Counted from the stretch's first letter, positions 54,625-63,785 are shown. The stretch is DNA of 64,000 bases from DASYXT01 sp035934555 (GCA_035934555.1 DASYXT010000135.1:110781-174780); one strand, 5' to 3'. The notes: a model not told the origin generated them from the letters alone. Numbers and translations: made by a program.

Positions 54625-57608
54625 GCATCGAATCAACATCCGCACGCCGCATGATCAAGCCGCGAACCGTCAGACCCAAACGCGAATTTGTTGGCGACGT
54701 CCTGCCCTGGGTTGTGACGGCGTCTGGCCTTGTCTTCTATCTCCTGACGCTCAATCACTGGGTCACCCTCGCCAGCCTCGAACATGTCACGCGCGTTTCC
54801 GGATGGTCCCTTGACCCGGCATTGCAAGGCCCGCTTTATTGGCTGGTGACGCTGCCGCTGCGGCTGCTGCCGGCAAAACTCATCCCGCTGGCGTTGAATG
54901 TTTTGTCCGCCGTTTGCGCCGCGCTCACGCTGGGGCTGCTGGCGCGCTGCGTCGCGCTGCTGCCGCAAAACCGCACCGAAGCGCAGCGCATCCGGCAGAA
55001 GAGCGACCAGGGGTTGCTACGGGGCCGCTTAGCCTGGCTCCCGCCGGTGTTCGCCGTCGTCATTTGCGGGTTGCAGCTCACGTTCTGGGAAAATGCCACC
55101 GCCGCGTCGGCCGAAATGCTCTACCTCCTTTTGTTTTCTTACCTCGTTCGGTGCCTCATGGAATACCGAGTCGATGGGCGCGATTCGTGGCTGTGGCAGG
55201 GCTCGCTGCTCTACGGGGTGGGCATGGCGACCAATGCCGCCATGATTTGCTTTTTCCCCGTGTTTCTCGTCGCGCTCATCTGGCTCCGGGGCCTGAGCTT
55301 TTTCAACACTAGATTCCTGCTGCGTATGTTCGTGCTCGGGGTGGCGGGCTTGTCATTATATCTGCTTCTGCCGATTGTCGCGGCCGTGTCGCACAAGATG
55401 GACATCACTTTCTGGCAAGGTTTGCGCGAGAGCCTCCGCTCGCAGAAGCAGTTCGTCAGTTTTGTTTTTAATAAGCAGGTGCTCCTGGGAAACATCCCCG
55501 GCCTACCGCCAACCTGGGCGCTGGCTTTGCCCTCGTTGTTGCCCGTCTTTGCCATCGCCCTGCGTTGGCCCGCTTACTTCGGTGACCCGAGCAAATTAGG
55601 CGTCGCCTTGACGAGTCTCGCGTTTCATTTCCTGCACGGCGTCCTGCTTGTGTTTTGCGTCTGGGTCGCTTTGGATCCGAGTGGTTTTGGGCCCCGCAAT
55701 TCGCTAACGGGGCTGCCCGGGCTGACCCTGTATTTTCTGGGTGCTTTGAGCATCGGTTACCTTGGTGGCTATTTCCTGCTGGTGTTTGGCAGCGCCCCGG
55801 TTGGCCGCCCTCGGCCCATGCCCGCCTGGCGCCCTTACGTGAACCAGGGCGTGTTGGCCTGCGTCACCGTCGTCGGCATTGCCGCACCCGTTCTGCTGCT
55901 GGCGCGCAATTTACCCCAAATACTCTTCACTAATGGCGCGACGCTGCGGCAATGTGCCTCGTTACTGACGAAGAATCTGCCTGCGAAGGGAGCGGTCGTG
56001 CTGGCCGACGATGAACCCTGGCTGGAACTGGCGCGCGCTGACCTGGCCCAGAAGGGGCTGGACCACCGATATGAGTTTCTCAACACCGGGTATCTGGAGT
56101 ATCCGGCGTTCTATAAGCCGCTGAAGCGCGCCTACCCCTTGTGCGCGAGCCTGCCTAAATTGCCTCAACCGCGCAGCGACGAGGACAAAACACGGCTGCG
56201 TTTTGCCCTCGCCAGGTTCCTGATGGACCTTGCGCCGACGAATAACCTGTACTATCTGCATCCCAGCTTCGGTTATTACTTTGAGGTCTTCTACCCGCAA
56301 GCGCGCGGCATGGTCTATCAGCTCACCCGCTACCCGACCAACGAGCTTCTGACTCCCCCGCTCTCCCCCGAGCAAATCGCCCAAAACGAAACCTTTTGGG
56401 ACCAGGCACAGCCGGTTCTGGATTCGCTCGCCAGTGAAGCCTCTCCGCCTGTCTCCACATTCTGGCGGCCCGTGTTTCAATCCCTCCACCTTTCCCCTTT
56501 GACTAATGGCATCGCGACGGCTCTGGCGCTGCGCAACGCCACTATGCTTAACAACTGGGCCGTGCAACTCCAACGGGCCGACCATTTGCCGCAAGCCGCC
56601 AAACGCTTTCAAGCCGCACTCCGTCTCAACCCCGACAACGTCGCGGCGCAGATCAATCTCGCCTGCAATCGAAACCTGCAGGCGGGCAAACCCGCCGTGG
56701 TTGAATTGTCCAAGTCTCAAGAAGATCAGTTTGGGAAGTACCAGAGCTGGGACCAGGTGCTGGGCGCGTTCGGCCAATTTGACGAACAACGCTGCTGTCT
56801 GCGCGAAGGGCAGGCGTTCTATAGCCAAAGCAATTTCCGGCAGGCTGCGGTTGAGTTTTCACGGGCTGAACAATTGGGGCCCAACCTCCTCCAACCCCGC
56901 CTGTTGCTGGCGCAGTGCTGCCTATTCGCCGGATTTCCCGACGACACTCTCAAGGAAACGACCCAAATTCATCAGCAGGCTGGCACCTTCGATCCTTCGC
57001 AGGCCGACCAGGCGCTGCTGCTGGGCGTCGAAATGGGCGCGCATCTGGCCAAGGATGATGTGTCCGGAGCGGAGCGCACGCTGGACTCCGCCCTGGCACA
57101 GTCCCCGGCGGATACGAATCTTCTGGCCAACGCCACGCGGGTCTTCATGAGTTACGGCGCATTCTCCAATGCGCTGCCGCGGCTCGATACCCTGCTTCAA
57201 GGACAACCCCGCAATGCCGGGTTTTTGGAATGGAAAGGCCAGGCCTGCCTGGCTTTGAGCAACTATCCCCCCGCGATTACCGCCTTCACCGCGGCCCTGC
57301 AAACCGATACCAACCAGGCCACCCGAGCCCAAACCGTTTGGCTGCGGGCCAATGCCTATCTGGGCGATGGCAAACTTAACCTCGCCCAAACAGATGCCCA
57401 AGCCGTCCAACATGAATTGCCGGACCAGGACGTCCGCGAGCGCATGGCGGTCTCCCGCTTCCTCGGCGAGGTGGCCTACCGCAACAAAGACACCAATACC
57501 GCGATTCGCATCTACGAGCTGTACCGAACCAAATTGCCCACCAATGCTGTCGAGGAAATCAGTTTTGTCGATACGCGCCTCAAGGAATTGAAACGAGGCT
57601 CGCGTTAA
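54621..57608 (+). CDS. DUF2723 membrane glycosyltransferase-like protein with C-terminal TPRs
   Basis: The 995-residue protein has ~9-10 transmembrane helices in the first ~430 residues with the DUF2723 layout ('GPLYWLVTLPLRLLPAKLIPLALNVLSAVCAALTLGLLARCVALLP', then 'ENATAASAEMLYLLLF'). An extracytoplasmic region follows (~430-590), then TPR repeats (~590-990, e.g. 'LPQAAKRFQAALRLNPDNVAAQINLACN'). DUF2723 (TMEM260-like) proteins are related to GT-C mannosyltransferases and are thought to glycosylate secreted proteins. It overlaps the RNA methyltransferase stop by four bases and is followed ten bases later by a GT4 gene, which supports a role in envelope glycan assembly. Confidence 0.85.
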   Translation: MSIESTSARRMIKPRTVRPKREFVGDVLPWVVTASGLVFYLLTLNHWVTLASLEHVTRVSGWSLDPALQGPLYWLVTLPLRLLPAKLIPLALNVLSAVCAALTLGLLARCVALLPQNRTEAQRIRQKSDQGLLRGRLAWLPPVFAVVICGLQLTFWENATAASAEMLYLLLFSYLVRCLMEYRVDGRDSWLWQGSLLYGVGMATNAAMICFFPVFLVALIWLRGLSFFNTRFLLRMFVLGVAGLSLYLLLPIVAAVSHKMDITFWQGLRESLRSQKQFVSFVFNKQVLLGNIPGLPPTWALALPSLLPVFAIALRWPAYFGDPSKLGVALTSLAFHFLHGVLLVFCVWVALDPSGFGPRNSLTGLPGLTLYFLGALSIGYLGGYFLLVFGSAPVGRPRPMPAWRPYVNQGVLACVTVVGIAAPVLLLARNLPQILFTNGATLRQCASLLTKNLPAKGAVVLADDEPWLELARADLAQKGLDHRYEFLNTGYLEYPAFYKPLKRAYPLCASLPKLPQPRSDEDKTRLRFALARFLMDLAPTNNLYYLHPSFGYYFEVFYPQARGMVYQLTRYPTNELLTPPLSPEQIAQNETFWDQAQPVLDSLASEASPPVSTFWRPVFQSLHLSPLTNGIATALALRNATMLNNWAVQLQRADHLPQAAKRFQAALRLNPDNVAAQINLACNRNLQAGKPAVVELSKSQEDQFGKYQSWDQVLGAFGQFDEQRCCLREGQAFYSQSNFRQAAVEFSRAEQLGPNLLQPRLLLAQCCLFAGFPDDTLKETTQIHQQAGTFDPSQADQALLLGVEMGAHLAKDDVSGAERTLDSALAQSPADTNLLANATRVFMSYGAFSNALPRLDTLLQGQPRNAGFLEWKGQACLALSNYPPAITAFTAALQTDTNQATRAQTVWLRANAYLGDGKLNLAQTDAQAVQHELPDQDVRERMAVSRFLGEVAYRNKDTNTAIRIYELYRTKLPTNAVEEISFVDTRLKELKRGSR

Positions 57609-57617
57609 CCACGCGAC

Positions 57618-58826
57618 ATGCGGCTCACACATGTCATCACGCGGTTAATCATTGGCGGCGCGCAGGAGAACACCATTGCTTCCGTCCTGGGTCTGAGCCA
57701 AAAACCGGGGCTCAAGGTCACATTGATTTCCGGGCCGACCACTGGTCCCGAAGGCTCGCTCGAATCTCTCGTTAATTCTTCCCGCGATATGCTGCGGGTC
57801 GTCCCCCAATTGGTTCGCCCGGTCCGGCCCTGGACCGACTGGCGCGCACTACAGGCGTTAACAAGAATCTTTCGCGCGGAAGCGCCGGACCTGGTCCATA
57901 CGCATAGTGGCAAGGCCGGCGTGCTCGGACGCCTCGCCGCCGCTCGCTCCGGGGTGCCGCTCATCGTCCATACCATCCATGGACCATCCTTCGGCCTGTT
58001 CCAAGGCCCCCTCTCCAACAGCGCATTCCGCCTCGCCGAACGACGCGCCGCCCGCGTCACGACGCATTTTGTGGTCGTTGCCGAGGCCATGACGCGGCAG
58101 TACCTCGCCGCGGGGATTGGACGGCCTGACCAATTCACCCGCATCTTCAGCGGCTTCCCGCTTCAACCCTTTCTGACCGCGACCAACGATCCACAAGTGC
58201 GAGCCAGGCTCGGCCTTACAACGGAAGACCTGGTGGTGGGCAACATCGCCAGACTTTGCCCGCTGAAAGGTCATGACGAGCTATTCGCGGTAGCGCCCGC
58301 GCTGGTGAAACGCTGGCCACGTTTGAAGTTCCTGCTGGTCGGCGATGGCGAATCGCGGCCGCGCTTGGAAAACCAGGCGCGCGAATTAGGGTTGCAAAAG
58401 CATTTTGTCTTCACGGGCATGGTCGCGCCGAACGAGGTGCCTGCGCTGGTGGGCATTATGGATGTGCTGGTCCATCTGTCATTTCGCGAAGGGTTGGCCC
58501 GCGCGCTGCCTCAGGCGCTCGCGGCCGGCAAACCGGTCGTGGCATATGATTGCGACGGCGCCGGCGAGGTGTGCCAGGACAACGAGACCGGGTTCCTGGT
58601 TTCCTGCCGTGACCAGGGCCTATTAACTCAGCGCCTGTTGCTGCTCGCCGGCGATGCCGGCTTGCGTGCGCGTTTCGGCGAGAACGGGCGCCAATTCGTC
58701 CGCCAACGCTTCGACGTGCAAAACATGGTTGATGAATTGCACCGGCTTTATCTCCGGCTCACGGAGGAATCGCGTAAGCATACCGCGACCCCCGCCGTAC
58801 CCGAACCTCAGTTTCAGAAGGAATGA
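57618..58826 (+). CDS. Glycosyltransferase family 4
   Basis: The 402-residue protein has the GT-B fold. The N-terminal 'RLTHVITRLIIGGAQENTIA' and 'LVHTHSGKAGVLGRLAAARSGVPLIVHTIHGPSF' bind the acceptor. The C-terminal half has the donor site 'VVGNIARLCPLKGHDELFAVAPALVKRWPRLKFLLVGDGESRP' and the E-x7-E-like 'LSFREGLARALPQALAAGKPVVAYDCDGAGEV'. It transfers a sugar from a nucleotide donor, likely to a lipid-linked intermediate made with the WecA/MraY-like enzyme encoded ~85 bp downstream. Sugar identity is unknown. Confidence 0.93.
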   Translation: MRLTHVITRLIIGGAQENTIASVLGLSQKPGLKVTLISGPTTGPEGSLESLVNSSRDMLRVVPQLVRPVRPWTDWRALQALTRIFRAEAPDLVHTHSGKAGVLGRLAAARSGVPLIVHTIHGPSFGLFQGPLSNSAFRLAERRAARVTTHFVVVAEAMTRQYLAAGIGRPDQFTRIFSGFPLQPFLTATNDPQVRARLGLTTEDLVVGNIARLCPLKGHDELFAVAPALVKRWPRLKFLLVGDGESRPRLENQARELGLQKHFVFTGMVAPNEVPALVGIMDVLVHLSFREGLARALPQALAAGKPVVAYDCDGAGEVCQDNETGFLVSCRDQGLLTQRLLLLAGDAGLRARFGENGRQFVRQRFDVQNMVDELHRLYLRLTEESRKHTATPAVPEPQFQKE

Positions 58827-58910
58827 CTCCGACCGGTTAACAACCATTCCCCAATCATTGATTATTGCGTATTGAGCATTCCTGATTTGACATCATTTTA
58901 AACGTCGGCC

Positions 58911-59915
58911 GTGTCATTTCCGTTTAACGTCTATTTAGCCGCAGTGCTTGGCGCCTGGGTAACCTCGGCAGCCGCCCTGCCCCTGTGGCGTCGTTGGTGC
59001 CTCCGCACAGGCCTGGTGGACGACCCCGGTCACCGCAAAATCCACGACCAACCCGTGCCGTTGGCCGGCGGCCTGGCCGTCATGACCGGCGTCCTGGTCC
59101 CGATTGGTCTGGCCGCGCTCTGGCTGTGGACGCAGCGAGGGGGTGCGTTGTTCCACCGGGCGGGTCTCGATGCCAATGCCTCCTCGTTGCTTGCTTACGG
59201 CTTGAATCGCCGTGCCACAGAGCTGGGCGGCCTCCTCCTGGGTGCGCTGGGCATGTTATGGGTTGGCTGGCTGGATGATCGCCGCGAGCTGCGTCCCGGC
59301 CCGAAATTTGCCGCCCAATTTTTGGTCGCGCTGCTGGTGGCGGCCAGCGGCGCGCGCATCACGTTGTTTGTGCCGAACGTCGCCTTCCATTATGCCATCA
59401 CGATCCTGTGGATGCTCACGGTGATTAACGCGTTTAATTTCATCGATAACATGAACGGGCTGTGCGCCGGAGTCGGCGCAATCGCCGCCTGGTATTTCGG
59501 CGTCATCGCCGCCGCCGCCGGCCAGTACCTCGTCGCGGTCGTTGCGCTGGTCACTTTCGGAGCGTTGCTCGGTTTTCTGCCTTACAATTTCCCGCGTGCG
59601 CGGGTGTTCCTGGGAGATTCCGGCAGCCACCTGGTGGGCTACCTGTTGGCGGTACTGGCAATTCTGCCGCACTTTTACAACGCCCACCACCCGCGGAAGT
59701 TCGCGGTGCTGGCGCCGCTGCTCGTGCTGGCCGTGCCGTTCTTGGACCTCGCGTGGGTGGTGTTGCTGCGCTGGCGCAAAGGCCAGCCGTTTTACATTGG
59801 TGACACCAATCATCTCTCACACCGGCTCGTGCGTCGGGGCCTCACGCGCTCCCAAGCCGTGCTGGCGCTTTGGCTGGCCGCCGCCGGGCTCGGCAGTCTG
59901 GTGTGCTTGCTCTAG
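58911..59915 (+). CDS. Undecaprenyl-phosphate glycosyl-1-phosphate transferase (WecA/MraY family)
   Basis: The 334-residue protein starts with GTG at 58911 and has ~10 transmembrane helices. Family motifs are 'GLVDDPGHRKIHDQPVPLAGGLAVMTG' (~28-56), 'WVGWLDDRRELRPGPKFAAQFLVALLVA' with the DD pair, 'NAFNFIDNMNGLCAGVGAIAA', and 'RARVFLGDSGSHLVGYLLA'. It transfers a sugar-1-phosphate to undecaprenyl phosphate, the first committed step of O-antigen, teichoic-acid-like or related glycans. The His-rich C-terminal motif 'NHLSHRLVRRGLTRSQAV' fits WecA/TagO relatives better than MraY. Its last four bases overlap the 3' end of the convergent ClC gene. Confidence 0.94.
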   Translation: MSFPFNVYLAAVLGAWVTSAAALPLWRRWCLRTGLVDDPGHRKIHDQPVPLAGGLAVMTGVLVPIGLAALWLWTQRGGALFHRAGLDANASSLLAYGLNRRATELGGLLLGALGMLWVGWLDDRRELRPGPKFAAQFLVALLVAASGARITLFVPNVAFHYAITILWMLTVINAFNFIDNMNGLCAGVGAIAAWYFGVIAAAAGQYLVAVVALVTFGALLGFLPYNFPRARVFLGDSGSHLVGYLLAVLAILPHFYNAHHPRKFAVLAPLLVLAVPFLDLAWVVLLRWRKGQPFYIGDTNHLSHRLVRRGLTRSQAVLALWLAAAGLGSLVCLL

Positions 59916-62101
59916 GATTCCGCTCGATGGCTGGCCGCGATCACTTCGGAAAAAATGCCGAGCACCTCGGCGCGGGCCAGCGCGCCGACCAGGCGATTCT
60001 CCTTCAGCGTGTTTACCACAGGGATATTGCGCTGCTCACTGGCTAGCACCACCGGCAGAACCTCGAGTAACCGCTGGTTCGGAGTGACGCACGGCGGCGG
60101 TGGCCGCATCACGTCATACGCAATCACCCCGAGCATCTCCTGGCTCGAACCCAAGAATTGCTTCAGGTCCTGCAGCGCGATAACGCCCACCAATTGTCCC
60201 TTGGCATCGATAACCGGCAGAAAGTTATTCGCGCTGGTGAGGAACCGGTCGGCGATCTCGCCCAGCGTAACGGTCTCCCGCACTGGCGGCACCGGCGCCC
60301 GCATCAGGTCGCTGACGGTGCGTTCGGTGGCCGCTTCCGACGCCGTGGCGTCCTGCGCGACAGTCACGCCTTTGCGGCGCAGCGGTTCGGTGTAAATGGA
60401 TTCCGGGTGAAGGCGCCGCGCGACCAACACCGAAACCACACACCCCAGCATCAGCGGCGGCATCAGCGAGTAGTCCAGGGAAATCTCCAGCACCATAATC
60501 ATCGCCAGCAAGGGAGAGCGCGTGGTGGCCGAGAGCATGCTCCCCATGCCCACAACGGCAAAAACCGCGATGGGCAGATTCTCTGCGACATGCAACGCGC
60601 GCAGTGCCAGCGCGCAAACCGCCCCAAGCCCGGCGCCGAGAAATAGTGTCGGAGTAAACACGCCGCCGACCGCACCGGAGCCGACGGTCGCCAGGGTGGC
60701 CACGAGCTTGGCCACAAACAGGCCCGTCAGGAAGAGCAAGGCGGTGCCAAGCCGATTGCTTTGCTCGCGACTCGATAAAGCCGCGGGGTAGGCCTCCAGC
60801 AATAGCGCACGGTTCAGGCGCAACAGGTCCGCCCCTTGTGGTTGGGATTGCGCCAGCTCCCGGGTCGCCGGCGCCAGTTGAACCCCCGCGAATCGCGTAT
60901 CGGCGTAAAGCGGCCCGGTTAAGATGATCCGGTTCAAGTCCGCGATCAGCGCCAGCTTGAGCCGTGGGTCCGCTCCGCCAGCGTACTCGGAAATCAACCT
61001 GCTCGTCGGGGACGATAAGTGCCCGGCAATATAAACCGAGATCGTATCGTTGGTAGCCGGATGGCTCAACCGCGCGACCAGCGCGGGCAAGTCCTTGATA
61101 TCCGCAGGCGACAGACCCGCCGGGGTGTATTCCCCCAGCAGAATGCGATTCGTAATCGAGTAGCCATTGCCCCAAACACCGGGAAACTGCACTGCAATCA
61201 GACCCACAATCAAACCGCCGATCGCCAGCCGGATGTACACCGGCATGTTGAGTCGCTTGAATATTTCCTCCGACCGGGCGAGCAGCTTGAGAAAGACTGC
61301 GCCCATCACGCCGGTCACGATCCCCAGCCCAACGAACCACGGCAATTGGGTCACGCTGGTAAACTCGAACGGCGGCACGGTGTACCAAGGCCGGATACCG
61401 AAGAAGCTCCGCGATACCATTGTCGCCACGACGGATGAAAAGACCAGCGGGGCAAACAAACTCATCGAGAAGTTGCCCAGGACGATCAACGCGGCAAAGA
61501 CCGCGCCTGAAATCGGCGCGTTATACGCCGCAGAAATGCCCGAAGCTGCGCCGCAGCCCACCAGCAGCCGCAGCCGATACGGCTGCCACTTCGCCCATTG
61601 ACCCCACTTGGATGCCAGCGTCGCGGACAGTTGCGTAATGCCGCCTTCCCGTCCAATCGAGCCGCCAGACCCTATCGTCACCAGGGAGGACAGGAATTTT
61701 ATGAACCCATTGCGCAGCGGCAAGCGGCCATCGCCGGCCACCACCACCTCGAGCAGGTTGGTTGAACGTTGCGATCCGGCGAGCCGCAATCCCCAATACA
61801 ACACCAGCCCGGCGCAGCACCCGCCGATCGTCGGCGTGATGATCCGCTTCCAGGTTTCCAGGCGCGCCGCCACTTCTGCCGGCTCTCCTGGTTCCTGCAA
61901 GAAAATGTACATCACCGTCTCCGTCGCGTAGTAATAGAACAGGTTAACCAGCCCGCCGAGAACCCCGACACCCCCGGCCAGGACCAGGTGAAAAGCCTCC
62001 TCGCTGAAGTGCAGTTTTTCGCGAATGCTCAGCGCCCGTTGCCAGTGCCGCCCGAACAACGCGTGCATCTTGCCGAAAAACTTCTTCGTCAACCGCAACA
62101 C
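59912..62101 (-). CDS. ClC-family chloride channel/transporter with two CBS domains
   Basis: The 729-residue protein has a ClC membrane core (~35-440) with 'VTIGSGGSIGREGGITQLSA' (gating Glu in GREG) and 'GSGAVGGVFTPTLFLGAGLGA'. Two cytoplasmic CBS domains (~590-720) with 'FLPVIDAKGQLVGVIALQDL' follow. Where most bacterial ClCs have an acidic residue after NAPxxG (…VFxxE…), this protein reads NAPISGAVFAALIVLG, so the internal proton-path Glu is replaced by Leu. It may thus be a channel or an uncoupled transporter. It starts with GTG at 62101; an ATG 33 bp later is an alternative. Confidence 0.9.
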   Translation of the reverse strand: MLRLTKKFFGKMHALFGRHWQRALSIREKLHFSEEAFHLVLAGGVGVLGGLVNLFYYYATETVMYIFLQEPGEPAEVAARLETWKRIITPTIGGCCAGLVLYWGLRLAGSQRSTNLLEVVVAGDGRLPLRNGFIKFLSSLVTIGSGGSIGREGGITQLSATLASKWGQWAKWQPYRLRLLVGCGAASGISAAYNAPISGAVFAALIVLGNFSMSLFAPLVFSSVVATMVSRSFFGIRPWYTVPPFEFTSVTQLPWFVGLGIVTGVMGAVFLKLLARSEEIFKRLNMPVYIRLAIGGLIVGLIAVQFPGVWGNGYSITNRILLGEYTPAGLSPADIKDLPALVARLSHPATNDTISVYIAGHLSSPTSRLISEYAGGADPRLKLALIADLNRIILTGPLYADTRFAGVQLAPATRELAQSQPQGADLLRLNRALLLEAYPAALSSREQSNRLGTALLFLTGLFVAKLVATLATVGSGAVGGVFTPTLFLGAGLGAVCALALRALHVAENLPIAVFAVVGMGSMLSATTRSPLLAMIMVLEISLDYSLMPPLMLGCVVSVLVARRLHPESIYTEPLRRKGVTVAQDATASEAATERTVSDLMRAPVPPVRETVTLGEIADRFLTSANNFLPVIDAKGQLVGVIALQDLKQFLGSSQEMLGVIAYDVMRPPPPCVTPNQRLLEVLPVVLASEQRNIPVVNTLKENRLVGALARAEVLGIFSEVIAASHRAES

Positions 62102-62276
62102 ACACCAAATCTACGGCAAAGCGGTTCTTTGACGAGTGGGAAGGCACCAGCCCTGGGGTCGGCTGGCGGCCCCGGCGCCGCTTGGGTTTGCAGACACCAG
62201 GTGGCGTCGGGAAAAAGAATTTCGGTTGGCAACCGAGCGGACGTTTCGGCGTGCTGCGCGCTGAAGCCCGCGCTCC

Positions 62277-62301
62277 GGGGCAAAGTGTAACTGTAACATT
62301 T
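62277..62301 (+). repeat. 25-bp element, copy 1
   Basis: GGGGC followed by AAAGTGTAACTGTAACATTT; it is preceded by GCGCTCC and followed by GGGATGG. Three more copies lie 1.1 kb to the right in the same orientation. Confidence 0.85.
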
Positions 62302-62610
62302 GGGATGGAAGGTACGGTGGGCGGGCAAGGAGAGGGGGGGTATGGCATCGTACCCCACTTTGATCCGCCAGGTCGTCAGGACCTCGGTTTTACCGAGGTG
62401 ATCTTGAGGTTGGGATCCGTCAGGTAAGTCGTCAGCATCCGTCAGGTAGCGTCAGAGGCCGGTAAATACGGTGGATTTTGAACGTGTCAGTCGTCAGGGG
62501 CCGGTAAATACGGGCGATCGGCCACAACGCCATACCAGCACATGGCAGATATCAGGCAGCGCCGGAACGGACCCAGGCCGAAAGGCGCACTTGCAGAATG
62601 AGATCGTCAA

Positions 62611-62670
62611 TAGGTTACTATAGGTTACTACAGGTTACCATAGGTTACTATAGGTGACTCTGAGTGACTG
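62611..62670 (+). repeat. Decamer tandem repeat (TAGGTTACTA)
   Basis: Six consecutive 10-bp units: TAGGTTACTA twice, CAGGTTACCA, TAGGTTACTA, TAGGTGACTC, TGAGTGACTG. The units decay towards the right end. Confidence 0.9.
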
Positions 62671-62921
62671 AAAAGCGCGGGTGCGGGCGGCCTGACGGGG
62701 ACGGCCCACCGGCGTGGTGAGGCTGGCAAGTGCGCAGATGTAACGTGTACATACGACCTCGGTACCGGTCTGAGGCCGGGCCCGCGGCTACCGGCAGCGG
62801 CGGTGAAAGTTGACCGCGGTTCTGGCAGCCAAGGGGAAAAGCGGCAATAAGTATGCCATTGCGGTGGTGAGAGAGTTCCTTAATTACGCTACTTGTCAGG
62901 GATTGGTAAGGGCTGAAGTGT

Positions 62922-63060
62922 GATTGGCCGGATTAGGTGGGATTAGCTGGGATTAGGTTGGATTAGGTGGGTGAATAGGTGGGTGGGTAGGTGGGATTGG
63001 GCGGGTTCAGCCGGGGATTATGTGAGATTAGGTTGGATTAGGCGGGATTAGGCGGTATTT
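62922..63060 (+). repeat. Degenerate decamer tract (GATTAGGTGG-like)
   Basis: About 14 degenerate ten-base units based on GATTAGGTGG, GATTAGCTGG, GATTAGGTTG and GATTAGGCGG. The tract is G/T-rich on the plus strand. Confidence 0.85.
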
Positions 63061-63416
63061 GCGGGGGAAACGGCAAGGGCGTTGTGAGCTGGATGTTGGA
63101 CTGGAAGTGCGGGACGTTGAGTGAGACCTTGCCCCCGGCGTCCAAGGTGTTCTCGTTCGAGGTTAGACGTTGAGACGTTGCAGGTTGGTCTTTGGAAACC
63201 CCCGCCACCATCCTAGCTCGGCATGATGGGGAGGGGGGCTTCTGGGGGTGTACAGCCGTCCCATCCGTCCCAAGCTCGGTAAACACGGGTGATTCTCACT
63301 GTTGCAAACGTCCCAAATCGCAGTACATCCGTCCCAAAAGGCCAGGGAAGCGTCCCGAACCGCGCCGCGTCCGTCCCGACAGTGAGGCGATTGAAGTCAG
63401 CGGTCCGGGGGTCCCC

Positions 63417-63441
63417 GGGGCGAAGTGTAACTGTAACATTT
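63417..63441 (+). repeat. 25-bp element, copy 2
   Basis: GGGGC followed by GAAGTGTAACTGTAACATTT (one substitution from the other copies), then CGGGATG. Preceded by GTCCCC. Confidence 0.85.
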
Positions 63442-63469
63442 CGGGATGAGCGCGTTCGCGGGGGGACCC

Positions 63470-63494
63470 GGGGCAAAGTGTAACTGTAACATTT
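63470..63494 (+). repeat. 25-bp element, copy 3
   Basis: GGGGC followed by AAAGTGTAACTGTAACATTT, then GGGGATGGGCGCG. It starts 53 bp after copy 2. Confidence 0.85.
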
Positions 63495-63567
63495 GGGGAT
63501 GGGCGCGTGGGGGCCCCGGAGCGGGGGAAACGGCAAGCGCCTCGTAATTCGGGTGTTGGACAAAAAT

Positions 63568-63597
63568 GGATTAATGGATTGATGGATTGATGGAGTG
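63568..63597 (+). repeat. Short octamer tandem repeat (ATGGATTG)
   Basis: ATGGATTA-ATGGATTG-ATGGATTG-ATGGAGTG. A similar string follows hisS at 37749. Confidence 0.8.
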
Positions 63598-63626
63598 TTG
63601 GGGAGCCCGCGGTTTGGGGGGGCTCC

Positions 63627-63651
63627 GGGGCAAAGTGTAACTGTAACATTT
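63627..63651 (+). repeat. 25-bp element, copy 4
   Basis: GGGGC followed by AAAGTGTAACTGTAACATTT, then GGCGCGG. Preceded by GGCTCC. It starts 157 bp after copy 3. Confidence 0.85.
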
Positions 63652-63785
63652 GGCGCGGCATTGGGGGCGCCCCGAGGTGTTGAGGCCCAAGGTGGGGCTA
63701 CTGCCACGGATGAAATATTTTTTTGGTAAATACATGGTTCTGCTGTGCGGGGCCACGAAAAAGTGACGGTATTTCCGTTTAGCGT

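Larger units (their letters stand above)
62102..63785. other. 1.7-kb non-coding, repeat-rich region
   Basis: No frame here has protein-like composition; the longest ones are short and read through repeats. It contains four copies of a 25-bp element, two decamer tracts, paired CCGTCAGGTA and GCCGGTAAATACGG words, repeated CGTCCCAA, and a second ~40-bp duplicate beginning GCGGGGGAAACGGCAAG (63061 and 63521). An ACCTCGGT-TTT-ACCGAGGT hairpin lies at 62381-62399. Confidence 0.75.

Noticed and set aside
63417..63651. CRISPR-like array of 25-bp repeats
   Set aside because: Only three clustered copies with unequal spacing (53 and 157 bp starts), one distant copy, no cas genes, and a repeat that is not like known CRISPR repeats.
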